Origin: Tyto alba
Taxonomy: Eukaryota; Chordata; Aves; Strigiformes; Tytonidae
Direction of reading: 5' to 3'
DNA: 64,000 nucleotides
Assembly: GCF_018691265.1 (NCBI RefSeq)
Contig: NW_024881282.1
Location: forward strand, 22,908,399 to 22,972,398
The position numbers and the translations under genes were made by a program. Position 1 is the stretch's first letter. Every line of letters starts with the position of its first letter. This document shows positions 1 to 13,539 of this stretch, one piece after another. The notes under the pieces were generated by a model that saw only the letters and a list, made by a program, of their open reading frames with translations, searched no databases and was not told the DNA's origin.

Positions 1-3000
1 TTTTGAAACAGTTAAAGTTGAAAACCATTTTAAGCCTAAATCTGGACCCAAGTGCAATTTGTGAAGATTTCAGTGTTGTGAGAGGAGCAGAAAGTACCTC
101 AGAACACTTTACTCCAAGAGAAAATATTTCTTTGTCAACATACGAGAGAAGCAGCATCACATAAACAACGGTAGTGCAGAATTTCCACTAGAACTCAGTC
201 AAGTACAGTTTCAGTTTAGCTATTTTAAACCATTCCAGGAGGTCCCTGCCACAGCCAAATACAAACAGCTGTATGCACCAAACATAGTAGAGATACGTGA
301 ACCTTATTTGGCTGCTACGGATCACCCACTGGAAAGGCCTCCCTCTTTTGTTGATTATAGAGGGAACTTTTGGACATCAACTCCATCTGAGACTGGCGAC
401 TAATTTTCAGCTGTATAAACCCTCCAAAGTCAATGGCTGCTTCAAATTTAACAGCTTTCATCTAGCAGCAGATGTAGCCTCAGATTAGAGGCTGAATATC
501 AAAACTCTGTTCCGAGATGTGGACTTGAACTCATTCAGTCTGAGAAAGACCTAGAAGCCAGGTCTCCACTTTTGAAGAGAGATGTTAAAAGTACAAGGAT
601 TTTGTACAAAAGGTAAAGAGGCACTGCCCTCATCTGCTGGTTTGTGGGGTTTCTTTTTTTTGAGGAGCCAGCTGTGCTTCATTTGTCAGTAGCTCCTACT
701 GACTCCCTATAACATCGGTGGAGACAAGAGGCCTAAATCATCTCGGGGGACTGCCTAGCACAAGCCATGAAAAGAGGCAAATAGCTGATTTGGTCTGAAA
801 AAACTGTTTGGTAGAGGTCTTCAGAGACCTGTCCTCTTCCTTAGAAATATAGGAAATGTACACTGTAGGAGTTAACTAACTTTTAACTAAACTTTGGCAT
901 CTGAGTTAGTTACAATTATCTGCATTACCCTTTTCAGCCCTGTGTATCTTATTTGAGCTGTGGCTCTGGTAATTTTCCTGTATATACTATTATCCATCCC
1001 TATTCAGTACAAGATTTAAAGTATACACTTAAACACAGACATAAATTATAGCTCACTTGAACAGGCTTCAAGCAAGGGCATAGCAAGTTCTCAGAATGAA
1101 GTGGTCCTATCAACTGCACCACAAATATTACCAGAAATTCGAATGGTGATACTGTACAAATACACAGATCTCCTCTGTGATTTGTCTAGACAATCATACT
1201 TCTAACTAGAAATTAATATATTCTGCCAGATATTAAGAGGGGAGAAAAGAGATGCAGCAAATCTTTGAAAAAGCAATTTGTTTTTTGATATATTGCAAGC
1301 ATATATTTTTCTCACCTACCATTTACGGACCTCAACTCTGAAATGCTGTGTCTCCCAAGGAGCGCACTGTGCTTTTATGGGATAGTATCCCACAGATGCT
1401 CACAGTCAATCAGTCAACTACTTTGCTGTTCTGAAATAATGTCCCTGAAGCTAAACACTGAAAATTTGAGATAAGACATTACAAGAGCTTAGGCAGCTTC
1501 TTGAAGAGCAACCCAGACACTTTGGTTGAGCAGGTTTGTCAACGTCCTCCAACTAAACAATCTGACAGACTCATTAAACTACCACGTTCCTGCATTTAAT
1601 ATGTATCCCTCTTATCATCCCAGAATTGGAGGCTGAGATGCTCCCCCAAGAAGGCAATGTTTATATCCAGCTTTATGAGTCTTGTTCCTTACTTCAGGAG
1701 GGAACCTGGCCTCAAGCTTCCCTGAACTGCTCCTTATTTCAGGCTCTGGAAGAGCTGAAAGCATGTAACCGTGTTTACAAACAGTTCAATGTGTATGATA
1801 AAACATCAGCAATGGTCTGCAGGAGGAACCCACTGGGATCAAAGCCCGGCTGCTAGAGTTGCAACACTCAACCCCATTGCTTGAGAGCAACATGTAGGTT
1901 GCTTCCAGGATAAAACTGATGGAAAGGTGGAAAACCCATGTGAGTGACAGGTAGTGAGAGGAAGGCAGGAGAGCAAGTCTGCAGTGCCTTGCCATGACTG
2001 AGGTGCTGAGTGTTTGGCTTTGCTCAGCACCGGCACCCCATCCGGGAGCAAAGCCAGCCATGCAGCACCGTGCCTGACCCATGCTGAGACCAGCCCTGGG
2101 AATGTGGGTTGCTGTTGTTTTCAAAGTCTGTCAAAGGTGAAGGGCAAGAAACCTTTATAAATGTTACAAACGTTTCTCTTGATCACTCTACAGTGATATA
2201 AGCAAAGACGTCCACATGAAAATCTCAAGATCTATCTTAAATTAAGCATACAAAATAAAGCTGCCTGGAAGCTTGTATGTCGGAAGATCTGCCCCAGAGT
2301 TATTAAAATCAAATAAAAAACAAAACAAAACCAACCCAGATCTTTTCACCCCATCCTGCAGGCAAAAAAGAAACCCAGATATACTGGATACATATTCCAG
2401 CTTTTGCCCTTTTACACATATTACATGTATCTAAAAGACACCGCAGTATTTGTAAATATTGTGGGAGGGATCTTAAGGAGTGCTTAGTGTTTGTCTAACT
2501 TTGCTCCCATTGGTACAAGCCAGAGTTTCATCATTGACTTCAAGCACATTTTAGACACTTAACTCCAGTAGTTAATCATACTAATATTCAAGACTTAACT
2601 GTATTTGGCACAACGTACCAGGTTTGTTACATATTCATTTATTTAGTTTTTCACTGACAAAAAGCTGAAGTAAAAGATCTTATTTTGAGCCAATATTGTC
2701 GCTTTTGCAAGTATGCGAGACAATGCTTTTACCAGCAAGATGCTATAAGTCTTGAAGAAAAATAGCTTTATTTGACATTCTATCTATTCATGGGTCATTA
2801 GCTTCCTTGCATTTTTAAATGCTTCAAAACTGATGCAGAGGACAAATGCAATAGAGTTTGACATGTTTACCAGAAAAGAAAAAGGAAGGAGAATAGCAGG
2901 GACATTCCTACTGTCAATATTTAGAAGCGGATTATGCCTTCTATGTACCTTCTCTGGGCATTTTACTTGACACTGTCTTTTCTGAAGGGTCATGGCTCAA

Positions 3001-4760
3001 CAGGACGCGTTCACTTATCATTGTGCCTGTCACTAAGCGACCATCAGCAGCCTACCCTCACACTGACCTACATTGGGGGGTGCAACTTCTTTTCACGCGA
3101 CAACAAGAGAACTAATTAATCCTGATAACTGAGGAATCTCCTCTCATAGGGAAAGGGGTGATTTTTTGGGCATACTCTATTTGTTTCGGAAGGCTTATTA
3201 GATACATGTGAAAGTCAGTCAACAGGGTTGCTTAATTAATGAGCCAACATTAATTTAGATTGCAAAAGTTAGCCTTTCTGTCTGAAATAAGGGAAGGACA
3301 AATAGTTTTTTGCTTGTGTTTTGGGGATTTTTTGTTTTTAAGAAAGCAGAGGGTATAATCTGTATTTTGCACAGGAATAAAAGAATAAACTTTCTTCAAT
3401 TACTTTCTGCCTTGCAAAAAAAGGTGATCCTCTTTTTGAATGAGATAAACAAAAATTTGAATTGTCTGTTAACCAAAAATATTGATTACAAGTAAATTAA
3501 AAAAAATTAATTTATAAAAAAATTTAGTTTATAAAATAAACGATAATGAATATATTTTTCCAATGTGATGTGTGAGTTTAGTTCTACAGATAAATGAGTA
3601 GCGATGCACACATGATCAACCTTCCAGGGATTTCAGCTAAATTTAAGATTTTTCTTAAAAGGATAGATCTGCTGAACTCAAAATTGGGACCATATTCTGG
3701 ATTTGTATCCCCATTCTGAATTTTCTAGCTTCTACTTTTAAATTTTCTTTATATACTGTCAATTTATGCTACCTTTGACAAAAGAAAGTAAACCCAAAAG
3801 CTAGCTTTATGGCTTAGTTTAAGAAAAATATGGTATTAGAAGTCATTACAAATTCCTTTGATGTTAACTTTTTTACCTTTAACATCTTTTTCATAGTTTG
3901 AGTCTGAGTGACTGTCTTTCAACCACTCCAGTTATCCTGAACATGTTGACTAATCTTTTTTTCACTTGCACAATGAGAGGTTAAGGAGAATAATCAGTTT
4001 ATCTCTGCAACTTCAGTGTATACAAAGAATCTGACCTTCTGGGCTTAAAGTGCCATCTGTGGGCAATAAAGTTATCCATCATGAAGTAATTGTTTCAGTC
4101 ATTGTTGGATTTGCACGTGTTTTAAGACTTGTTAAACATAACACACCCTTTGTGGGTTTTACCATCAAATATAATTTCTTCCTGATTCAAACACATTCAG
4201 AAAAAATACGTTTTGTAGAGGACACTCCTGCACTGGAGAGAGAGCGCACGTTATTTCTTAACAGTGTCTTCACCTCTCTGTGCTCCTTAAAACACGGGTC
4301 ATTCAATTCAAATGCAGCCCAGAACTTTACACTTGCTTATGAGCACTTCCTTATGAGTCATCCCATTGATGGGAATGGGAATACCCACACGTGCACAACT
4401 AATAAGCAATTGCAGAATCTGGTTGAAATGCTTAGGAGCATGGTAGTGCCCGGTGGGTTGACCTTCAGTGAGTCTCCAGTGAAAATGAGCTGACTCTGGT
4501 CCGCAGCAGGACCTTAACCAGAACATGGCTACCAGCAAATTTCATATGGGATATATGGTTTTACTCCATTTTGTAAGGAAACCTGGGGTATCAGCAGTTT
4601 TCTTTATTTCAGAGCTCTTCTTGACAAGTTATTGTATTACCACCTCTTCTAAAGCAACTTCAGGCCATTCTGTAAGTAAATATAACTTTTTCTTTTTTCC
4701 AAACAGTTGTACCTATCCATAATAATTCTAATTACATCATTACACCAAATCACTCTATTT

Positions 4761-4830
4761 AAAAAAAAAAAAATTAAAAAAAAAAAAAAAAAAGAGAAAG
4801 AGAAGAGAGAGAGAAAAAAAAGAACTTGAG
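4761..4830 (+). repeat. Poly-A tract followed by GA-rich purine run
   Basis: Two A-runs (about 13 and 18 bases, separated by TT) are followed by an A/G-only stretch of GA repeats. This could be the tail of an unrecognised retroposed sequence or plain simple repeat. No target-site duplication or clear element body was seen to its left. Confidence 0.8.
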
Positions 4831-5924
4831 GTCAACATTGAAGAGTCATTTAAAATTTTGATTTACATCTGACCATCAGAGAATGTTGGCCAACAGGTCC
4901 TCCTAGTTTAATCAACACTGAGCTTCTCATCAGCATCAATATTTGCATTTATAAGACGGGAAAAGTTTTAGGCAGAGTCGTCTCAAAATTTGGGTGGAGA
5001 TTGGAAAAAAAATAGCGTTTTTTTCCTGCTCGAAGTGTGAATGTCTGGCCTGGTCCTGCCACAGGAGGAGAGGATAATGAAGCTTTCTACTTCTGTGACT
5101 GCTGGTGGCTAGCAAGAATTGCTACTGGAAGAAGACACTCTTCTGTCTCCATGGCAGCAATAGTGCCCATCTCATCTCTGTCGCCTAGGCTTCTAGTGCT
5201 CAAGCACAGGCAAAGCAGGCAGCACAGTCTGGTTCCTGAACCTACAGTTAAAAGCACCACCTCCATTGCCTGTACTTAGAAACAGCCTCCAGGAAAGACC
5301 TACAGTGCCAAACCATGAGCCACCCAGAGATTCAAAGCAATATCTCCAGGTCTTTCAGATGCCACCTAGGTCCCCATTCTAAAGGAAACCTCATAGTCCT
5401 TCATACAGCTAATTTCACATCATTTCTCTGAAGCAAACCCAAGCTTCACACCTGAAGCCTGCAGAAGAGAAACTAGGACAGCTTATCTGTGAGAGCAAGG
5501 AGGTATGCTTCTGTCCCAAACTGATGCTGACAGCTGTCCAAATGAGCAAGCTCTTGATCTGAGGCAGCAAAATGTGACCACTATTTCTGTCAAAGGAGAA
5601 CTTTGCAACGCAGTTAAGGGCCATGGGGACTTGCAAGGCTTAACAGATGTAGGTCCTTGAACTGCAAGGCAGCTTTGTCCCTGTTTCCTGCTGGCTCTTG
5701 TGCAAAAAGAGGCACCGTGTGCTGGTACGTAGCAGGAGAACAGAAACACGCTCAGGGCAGAAGCAGCAGCTCAAGCTGTCTCACTCCTCAACAGATCTGT
5801 CACTCACACATGCCTCTGCTGTGACTGAAATGTGTTCTCGTTTGCTTTCAAGATCAAGAAAATTGTTGGAAGCTATTTACTTTCAAAGTACACATTGGTG
5901 CATAAAAATCACCAATTCGTAGCT

Positions 5925-6060
5925 TTGTCCCTTTCAGGTCCAGAAGGGACATTCCGATTATCCAGTTTGATGTTCTGCAACACATGCTGAGTGATTTCTG
6001 GATCAAATGCTTAAATCTGATTCATTTCAACTACAATTTAAGAATTTAAAGTACCATTAG
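5925..6060 (-). mobile_element. CR1-type LINE 3' fragment, minus orientation, diverged
   Basis: The plus strand reads as the reverse complement of a sauropsid CR1 3' end: a 'ccagaagggacatt..gattatccagttt' core followed by a degenerate continuation. The pattern is recognised from memory of reptile/bird CR1 consensus sequences, not from a search. The copy is short, 5'-truncated and diverged, so it is an old insertion in FLT1 intron 1. No coding capacity remains. Confidence 0.55.
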
Positions 6061-7047
6061 GACATAACAGCCAGCCAAGAAAATTGATAGTTTAATGGAT
6101 GAGAACGCTGGGCTGCTGTATGATACAGCATCGTAATAGAGTCTGAACAACGTAAGGTTTATCATGGTAGATTAGAAGAGTCCTGGGCAGACTAAAATGC
6201 CTTGACCCTGACTCCATGCCCTGGAACTAAACATCAGTCAGCAGGGAAAATGGATGTGCTACTGCCCAAGAAAGGCCTTCACAGGCCAGAAAGATATGTA
6301 ATGTCTATTGTTTGAGCAATTGTGACCTTCCCCTCTCAGTTCTGGACCTCAGACAAGTGATAAGAGTTTATTTACTAACTGTATGTGTTTGCTGTCCCTA
6401 GATGTGTATACACACTGATAGAACATTAGATGCTATAGAAGTAAAGCAAAACACCCAGTAGCTGAAAACAGAGCAAGAACAATTCTGATAGCACTTCATT
6501 AACACCTCTGAGCAGTACACACTATCATGCCAATATGGTTAATAGCTGTAAATGTAAACAAATACGGATTTCCCCAATAATTGCCAAATGTTTTGCCAGT
6601 ATTTGCCCTAGCTAAGTCAGGCTGTGCTTACAGGAGCCTGTGGTAAAGCCATGTTATTAAAGAGCAGTGCATTTTTTTCATTTAAATATTTAGATGTAGA
6701 AATTTAACAAGCTGAAACCACAGTTGGCTATTTGAAATAAATCTGGATCTAGTTAGTACCAATTAAAATTGTTACCATTTCCCATCATACCTGGGCAGCC
6801 AAAGCCATGCAGTTCAGTGTGCCATGCCCATGCAACACCTGCTTGAAGGCACTTGCTTCATCAGCTCATCAGAAGATTGTGTCCTGCCTGCCCTAAAGTC
6901 ACCAGGTGATTTTTGTGCATATGCAAGGGCCCTTTACATAATGTAAATTAAAAATACATTTAAAAATCCAGAGAACACAAGAGAAGAAAAAAATTTTAGT
7001 TTCCTCCTCCATCCATCCAATTTTAATAAGTCTATAAACTTAGCATC

Positions 7048-7097
7048 TGAAATGAGCACCTTTGCCACTATCTAGCCTGGCAAAGGTGCTCGTTTCA
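7048..7097. other. Near-perfect inverted repeat (19-bp arms, 12-nt loop)
   Basis: The left arm at 7048-7066 and the right arm at 7079-7097 are reverse complements at 18 of 19 positions. The single mismatch becomes a G-U pair if the plus strand is transcribed. The spacer is 12 nt. Flanking AT-rich sequence shows some further imperfect complementarity. It lies in FLT1 intron 1. It could be a precursor-like hairpin or the remains of a small palindromic transposon; the sequence does not decide which. Confidence 0.8.
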
Positions 7098-10000
7098 TTA
7101 GCCATATAAGGAGAAAGCAATTACAGCCAAGTAGCAAAACCAGCCATGATCGCAAAATTTTTATTTCCCGTTGAGCATATAGAATTGAAAATGGGAATCC
7201 AAATGTACAATCTAACATTACAAGCTCCATTATATTACATCTAACGATATCTCCATTACAAGCTCTCCTGAGATCGTCACTTGAGTAAACCACACCAAAG
7301 GGACAAAATGCACAAATAATATATGGTGTGTGTTGAGAAAAGCAAGAGAATTATCACAGTTGTGTCCACCTTAGTCGAGTCTTCACTCCAACAGAGTGAA
7401 CACTCAGCTTAAAAAAAAAGCAGGTCTTCTGAGGCTGTTCTCAGCAAGAACTGGTCACCGTGAGCTGGGCTGTAGCGATGCTTTCACAGCCACATTTGGC
7501 ATAGGTCCGTGTGGCTCACAGAGCCCTCCACCTTGACGTGTTTGACCTGGACCCTACGGGGAGACCCTACTCAGGCCTTTGCAGATGAGAAGTGCTTGTG
7601 ATTCCACCATCCGGCCACCCAAAAGTGATGCCGTGTGACTGGCATTCAACCAGGAGTACGGTTTCACGCCTCAGCGCACGATTAAGCCTGTGCTGCTTAC
7701 AGGAGTGTAGGTAGCTCTACCCAAATTACGTCTGTGAGACGTCAGATCTACTCTATCAGTTCCTGACACATCAGCAATCACTGCATTTCTGGTCTAACTC
7801 CACTGTGACAGATCCCAGCACATAATCATCAGTTCAATATTTTTTGAGAAAAGTTTATCCCATTAACTAGCATAGTCAGAAAGTATTGATATGATACAAA
7901 GACAAAGCAAGTACATTAAAAACAGACACAAAAAATAATTTATAATTCCTATATAGAGTAAAGGGGTACATTTGCCTGACCAAATTAAATTTCTTTACCA
8001 ACTTGATACTTAAGATTTGTTACAGATTCCCTGGCAGGATAAATTAAGCAATATAATAGGATTGACTTGGAAGACTATTTCATATAGACAGACAAACTGC
8101 CTACCTGCCAGTAACATGCCAGCTCAGCCATCAACACAGGCCGGTCAAATGCATCTGGGGATGTGCCATTCATTAAGCTGTACACACAGAAATAAATTAG
8201 GAACCATATAAAAGAAAATGTAAAGCAAAGTTGCAGGATTTCCACTTTGCTGAAGGCTGCCAGTTATTATTTCCGATGTTCCATTATTACAGTTGAACTG
8301 TCCTGTAATGCTCTAAGACAAAAGAAAGAAAGACAAAGTTGGGAACTGACTTTCCATCCACCCTACTTAGATCTATAAAACAGAGCTATAAGCAAAGGCC
8401 CTGTGTTCAAAACAAGAGAAAATAACTAATCCGACAAAACAATTTAAACTAGAGAAGTGAGAAGAACCAGAACAGCCTGCACAGAGGACTCCCTTGCAAT
8501 GGCTCAAGAGGCTAAACCCATTCTGCAGTTAAATGGCTTCTAAACCACGAAGTCTACGGTAGGTGCACGTGCAGAAAGTTTCTGGCAAGCTTGCCTATGG
8601 CTCAGTTTACATTGGGAGATTATAATCACTAATACTTATAAAATAGATTAGGATGAACGTTAAGTACAGCACTACATGAAACAAAGGGTGGGGTTTCAGC
8701 CCAAATGCTACCAGCACAACAGAAGAAGAAAATTCTCTGTATTACAATACAATGCAATTTAATCCCGCTATGGCATATCCATTTGCCAAAAACACAGACA
8801 ACACCTACATTTTGGCAGACACCCATTTTAGTTTCCTTGACCCTCAATCCCACAGTTTCTTAGTAAATAATAGTGGATTTCAAATCATACTACAAAAAAA
8901 TTTCCTCTCTGGAGAATTTTATCAGATAACTGCTTCCTCCAAGGTTCCTTGAACCTCCCCTGAAGATCAGATATTGGACACTGTCGGAGACAAGACATGG
9001 AGCTAAATAGAGCCCTTGTCTGATCCAGGATGGCAAGTCTCACGCTTCTGTTAACATTAGTCCACGGCGATCCCGATGAGAGGTTTTTCCACAGAGGAAC
9101 AACAATGGGAACAAAAGGGGAGAACTCCTCTGCTCCATGGCAGTGAAGAATCCCACAGGAAGGACACTTAAGCGAACTATGTGAAATTGTGAAATTCCTC
9201 TCATGAAACGCCCTCACACTCATCCCTCAGCGCTCCCCACGCGCTAAGCAGGGGGTCCTGTTCCCAGAGCACAGGCTTCCCGAGGGAACTTCCGAGGAGC
9301 AGAGACATCTGCTCGCGGGTCCCCGGCTCTGCGAGGGCCACCGTGTCCTGCCCGTTCCACCCCCGCTTCCGGGCACGGCGCAGAAATAGTGTCACCGCAT
9401 TGCCACAGCATCTTCAGCTCCACTGAAGCCCTAGGAACAGCTTCCTTCTGACCACTTTCCACATCCTTCAGCTGCTCTAACAGCAATGAGCACCATGTTT
9501 CAAGGCCACAGGTCCAAAAGAGGGGATACGACCTAAAAGGGTTTGCATTTAGGAGTGCTGGGTGACACGTATTAGTGAACGTTGAAAGAGCAGCCCCACT
9601 GACTAGAAAAGTCACGCAAAACAGAAATCAGTGTCAACCGCATCATGCTGGATTGTGCTCTGCCTAAATATGTTAGAGAGGTGACTTAACGTTGTGGATA
9701 TGGACAAATTGATTTTGGTAGTGAAAAATCAACTGGGCTTTCATGGAAAAGCAACAGTGATGGTAAAAGCAGGTCATTGTGAGCATGAACCTTTTGCTTC
9801 ATTACCACAAGCCAAACAAAAGTCTGGGAAAGATGATGAATGAATCAGTTAACTGTTTCACGAGAATCTATAATGGTCTTGAAAAATACAGATGCATCAC
9901 AAGCAAAATCATCCTCTTCATCTTTAGGCTGGCACATTTCCATTCACCGTGCCACAAAGAAATCTACCAAATATGACTTAATACAGAAGGAAGAGTCATC

Positions 10001-11844
10001 CACGCTCCCAGACCAAGTTTCTCCATAAATCTCAACGCCTCAAGACTTAAGTTTCAGACAAAAGTACCTCTCAAATGTATAGTTTCAAATCTCTTCCCCC
10101 ACACCATTGTGTTTCTCAATCTGTTATCGCTTTGCTTAGTTCCAGCATGAATTCATTCTGCCTGGCACAAAAGGCATGATATTGTGCCGTGCTTGGCTTT
10201 GGAGAAAGCACTAATACCCGTATTTTCACTGTTCGAACTGCTGCTCACAATGTATCTTTCTCTTTTAATCACCAGGATTCATGCAGTGCTGACCTCCAAC
10301 CGTGGGGAAATGAAACTGATAGGAGCTTGATAGGAGAAAACTGTGTGGGCACCTTCCTGACAATCACTGGACCAATTTTAGGCTGAGCGGTTCCCGCATG
10401 ATGGATTAAGAAGTCACACCATTCCCAGCTGGGAGTGCTTTGGAAAGGCTGTTTCTCAGTTGCAGGAATATGCGTAGTAAGGACGCATCACAAGGGCAAA
10501 GAGAGAAGAGCCTGGTGCTGTCCATGGGTGGAATTCATGCTCAAATATACACAGAAACATTTCCCCACATTCTCACAAATGCTGATGGAGGACGAAAAAG
10601 AGACTCCTTGGGGGGGTAAGTGAGATCTAAAGATAAAGCATGTCTGTGGAGGGAGCAGTTTGCTTCTTGAAGGTCTCACACCAATGGGCGAGACTTGTCT
10701 CCAGGAGCAGAGGTGGCTGTGGTTGGGCATCCTGCGCTCGATGGCAAAGCGGCTCTTGCAGCAGTCTCGCTTTCCATTCCCTCTGGGGCTGCAGCAGGAA
10801 GTCCCAACCCCTGACTCTGGGGGAGGCAAAGGAACAGTTTTGCTGATAAAACCCCACCACAGCCCCACTAGACACAGACTTCTGAAATGCCGAACCTTAA
10901 CCCTCATCGGCTGAGCTTCTTCCTTTCCCAATCTCCGTCGGGCATGAAAACGAGCAAGTCGATAAACATTGTGCTTGAAGTTTCCAAACCACATTAAAGT
11001 GTAAGGACTCAGAAACTGTCCTGAAAATCTGGACAATTTCCTTTTGTCTCGTACACCCACACAGTGTGCAGGGCTACTGGTTTCAGTCTTTGAAGCATCT
11101 GACCAAAAAAACGGCTCGGCTTGTTTGTTATTGTTCACATGTAAAAAAAAACCAACACCAACAAAAAAATCCTTAAATCTCCCCAGTGGCGAATTTTTAG
11201 GATTTTAAATGTATCGGGTGCTTCTGGATATGAAGATCTTTACTAGGGCATAGGCCAAGTCCTGATTTCCTCCAGCATGCATCATAAATCTAGAAGATGT
11301 TAGCCTAGGCCAAAGGAGTTGCTTCAGATTTACACCAGCTATAAGAGAATGAAATCTAGCTTCGTGCAGAGCATATGAGCAAAACACCTGTCTGGTAAAA
11401 CATCAGTAAGTGACGTAATTTATTTTCTTTAGCAATGCCAGAAAGTTTGATACTTAAATCTCATGTATACATTTTTTAAAATCCCATGATATACATTAAG
11501 GTCTAGGTCTTCTGCCTTCTGTGAATGCAGCCTGGAATTTTGAAGGAAGCCCAGTTTCCATAAAAATCCAGAAGAAGTGGGAGACACAGTTTTTCTGGAT
11601 TCCATTAAGATCTCCAGCCCTAATCCCAAACTAGACCACTGTAGCTGCGTGTCTGCACAGCTGGTTCAGCTGAGTACTCAAATCAGATTGAAACCTTAAC
11701 ATATGAACTTCCATCTGAATAGCACTTTCGGAGAAGTCAGGTTAGTTATTGCAAGAAATTAACCTCAGCACTGATTATATTTGACCTGGAATTTCTTCCT
11801 TCATTTTTTCCAGCTGACCATAAAATTGAAAAGTCCATCACTAA

Positions 11845-11910
11845 CTGGGGATTTTGATGATCTAGTTCCAACTGGCATAACAGATTCGTACAGCACTGTT
11901 CACAGATAAG
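11845..11910 (-). mobile_element. Possible CR1 3' fragment, minus orientation
   Basis: The stretch 'gatgatctagttccaactggcataaca' resembles the same antisense CR1 3' region seen near 6 kb, but similarity is confined to a few dozen bases. It is either an old fragment or coincidence. Confidence 0.3.
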
Positions 11911-12158
11911 ATTGTAAGAGTCTATTTACCTTCTAGCTGCTAATTGTGAGGTATTGCTTCTGTGTGGAAAGATGGAAATACAGCCAAATTATCAGCTTGC
12001 GTTTCTGGAAATGCGGCCACGTAATCCTTGATCCAGGCTGCAGAATCTTATCTTTTCGGGGTTTAAACCCAGTCCTTCACATTCCCAAATGCTATAATTT
12101 AAAATTATTGTCATATAAAATCTAGGATTGGGAGACTGAATTTATTATGGCAACAACA

Positions 12159-12171
12159 GTTTCCTGTTGAC
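12159..12171 (-). promoter_or_regulatory. FOX:ETS-like composite motif in FLT1 intron 1
   Basis: On the minus strand the sequence reads GTCAACAGGAAAC, a forkhead core (GTCAACA) overlapping an ETS core (AGGAA). This composite arrangement is known from endothelial enhancers bound by FOXC and ETV2-type factors. FLT1 is an endothelial gene, so the location makes sense, but a motif of this length can occur by chance in 64 kb. Confidence 0.3.
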
Positions 12172-13379
12172 CATTATGTGCACAGTCTTTAGCATAAATG
12201 TATGCAATACAATTTGTGGAATAAATACATACAGACTATAAGGGAAACATATGTGAGTACTATGCAAAACACAGACTAAAGTATTGTTCTTTCCTACATA
12301 GTCAAAATATGCATATGCATAGAAATACAAGAGAGCTGAAGTGCCCGACATCCACATGTCAAAGAAACATAATTTCCCTAATCTGAATTTTCAAATGGGG
12401 ACTCTCACAGCTTGTAGCTTGCATGTTGCTTTGGGGAAATTTAAATTATTAAATAGACATGTATAACTAAAAGACCTCCTTCTGTCGCTTCCTTACAAAG
12501 CTCTCTCTAGTAACTCCTGAACCACTGACTATTTCTGTGAATCTCCTCTAGTACCTGTCAGTAAATGGAAGCTCAGCAGACACCCGCAGAGACTGAATTT
12601 CAACAGTGGACCAAAAGGTGGTGATGAATCGAGTTTCATCAAGAACCGTTGAAATGAGAAGTGCTGGACAGTCTGAGTAGGAGTTTTAGGTAAAAAGACA
12701 GTGAAGGAGGGTGAAATAGGAAGAAAAGCACAGAGATGCATGGTACAAAACATCCCACCACTTCGCCGATAACTTGGAAACTCCTCAAGCAACTGCAAGT
12801 ACGGAGAGTTTTGCCACTGACCAAGAAGCAGCATGATAAACCTATCTGGGATGTCCAAAGGAAGCTGTGCAAGGATGATTTTCTTTCAGGAAAAAAAAAA
12901 AAAAAAAATCAAAGAGTTTGAAAAAGTCTGACTTCTGATTTGGAACACAATCTCTTGTACATTTAAGGGGGCGATAGGAATTTCCAGCAAAATGAATGTA
13001 AAGACACTCAGCCAAACAAACTACAGAGAAGCATCTTTCTGATGCCTACTGCACCTGAGCTGCCCCTGGGATGTACGTCCCCAGCATGTCCCCAGCACCC
13101 ACGGCAACAGGTTTTCTCCTAAACAAGCCAAGTTTTTTTCCCATTGGAACTGGTCTAGGGTGTGCATATCCTTGACAGTGCCTGGGACAGGAAGGTGAAC
13201 CAGGGTCTCTTACAGCCCCTGGCTCCGAGTCCACCTTCTCCCTGGGCAGTGGGTTTGCCATGATATGCACAATGGAAACCCTTTCCGACAGGAAAAAGGA
13301 AGCCAGGCCCCCTCAGCATAGCTGGTCACCGCAGGAGCCCATGTGGGAGCGGGACGCCGAAGTTCAAGCTCAAGCTGTG

Positions 13380-13480
13380 AAGGAAGCCTGGCAAGGATTT
13401 GAACCCACATTTCCTGTATCCAGGGTGGGTGTCCCATGCCTGTGCCTACTCCATCCCGGGCACACGGACCTCCTTGGCAG
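13380..13480 (-). mobile_element. tRNA-derived SINE head (family uncertain), minus orientation
   Basis: The minus strand contains a perfect RNA polymerase III B-box, GGTTCAAATCC, and an A-box-like stretch ('taggcacaggcatggga') at about the expected tRNA spacing upstream. A folded tRNA cloverleaf is not apparent, so a functional tRNA gene is unlikely. A MIR or related tRNA-derived SINE head fits better. It lies immediately downstream of FLT1 exon 1, inside intron 1. Confidence 0.4.
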
Positions 13481-13513
13481 AGACAAATAATGTGGGGAAA
13501 TTAGCACTTTCCT

Positions 13514-13539
13514 GGGGGGGGGGGGGGGGGGGGGGGGGG
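13514..13539 (+). repeat. Uninterrupted run of 26 guanines
   Basis: A pure G26 homopolymer sits at the intron 1 edge of the FLT1 CpG island. Such a run is prone to replication slippage, G-quadruplex formation and sequencing error, so its exact length should be regarded as uncertain. Confidence 0.9.

Noticed and set aside
4050..4493. 147-codon plus-strand frame in FLT1 intron 1
   Set aside because: No domain recognised and no transcript architecture around it.
13380..13480. Functional tRNA gene suggested by the B-box
   Set aside because: No cloverleaf with acceptor and anticodon stems could be drawn; a tRNA-derived SINE fits better.
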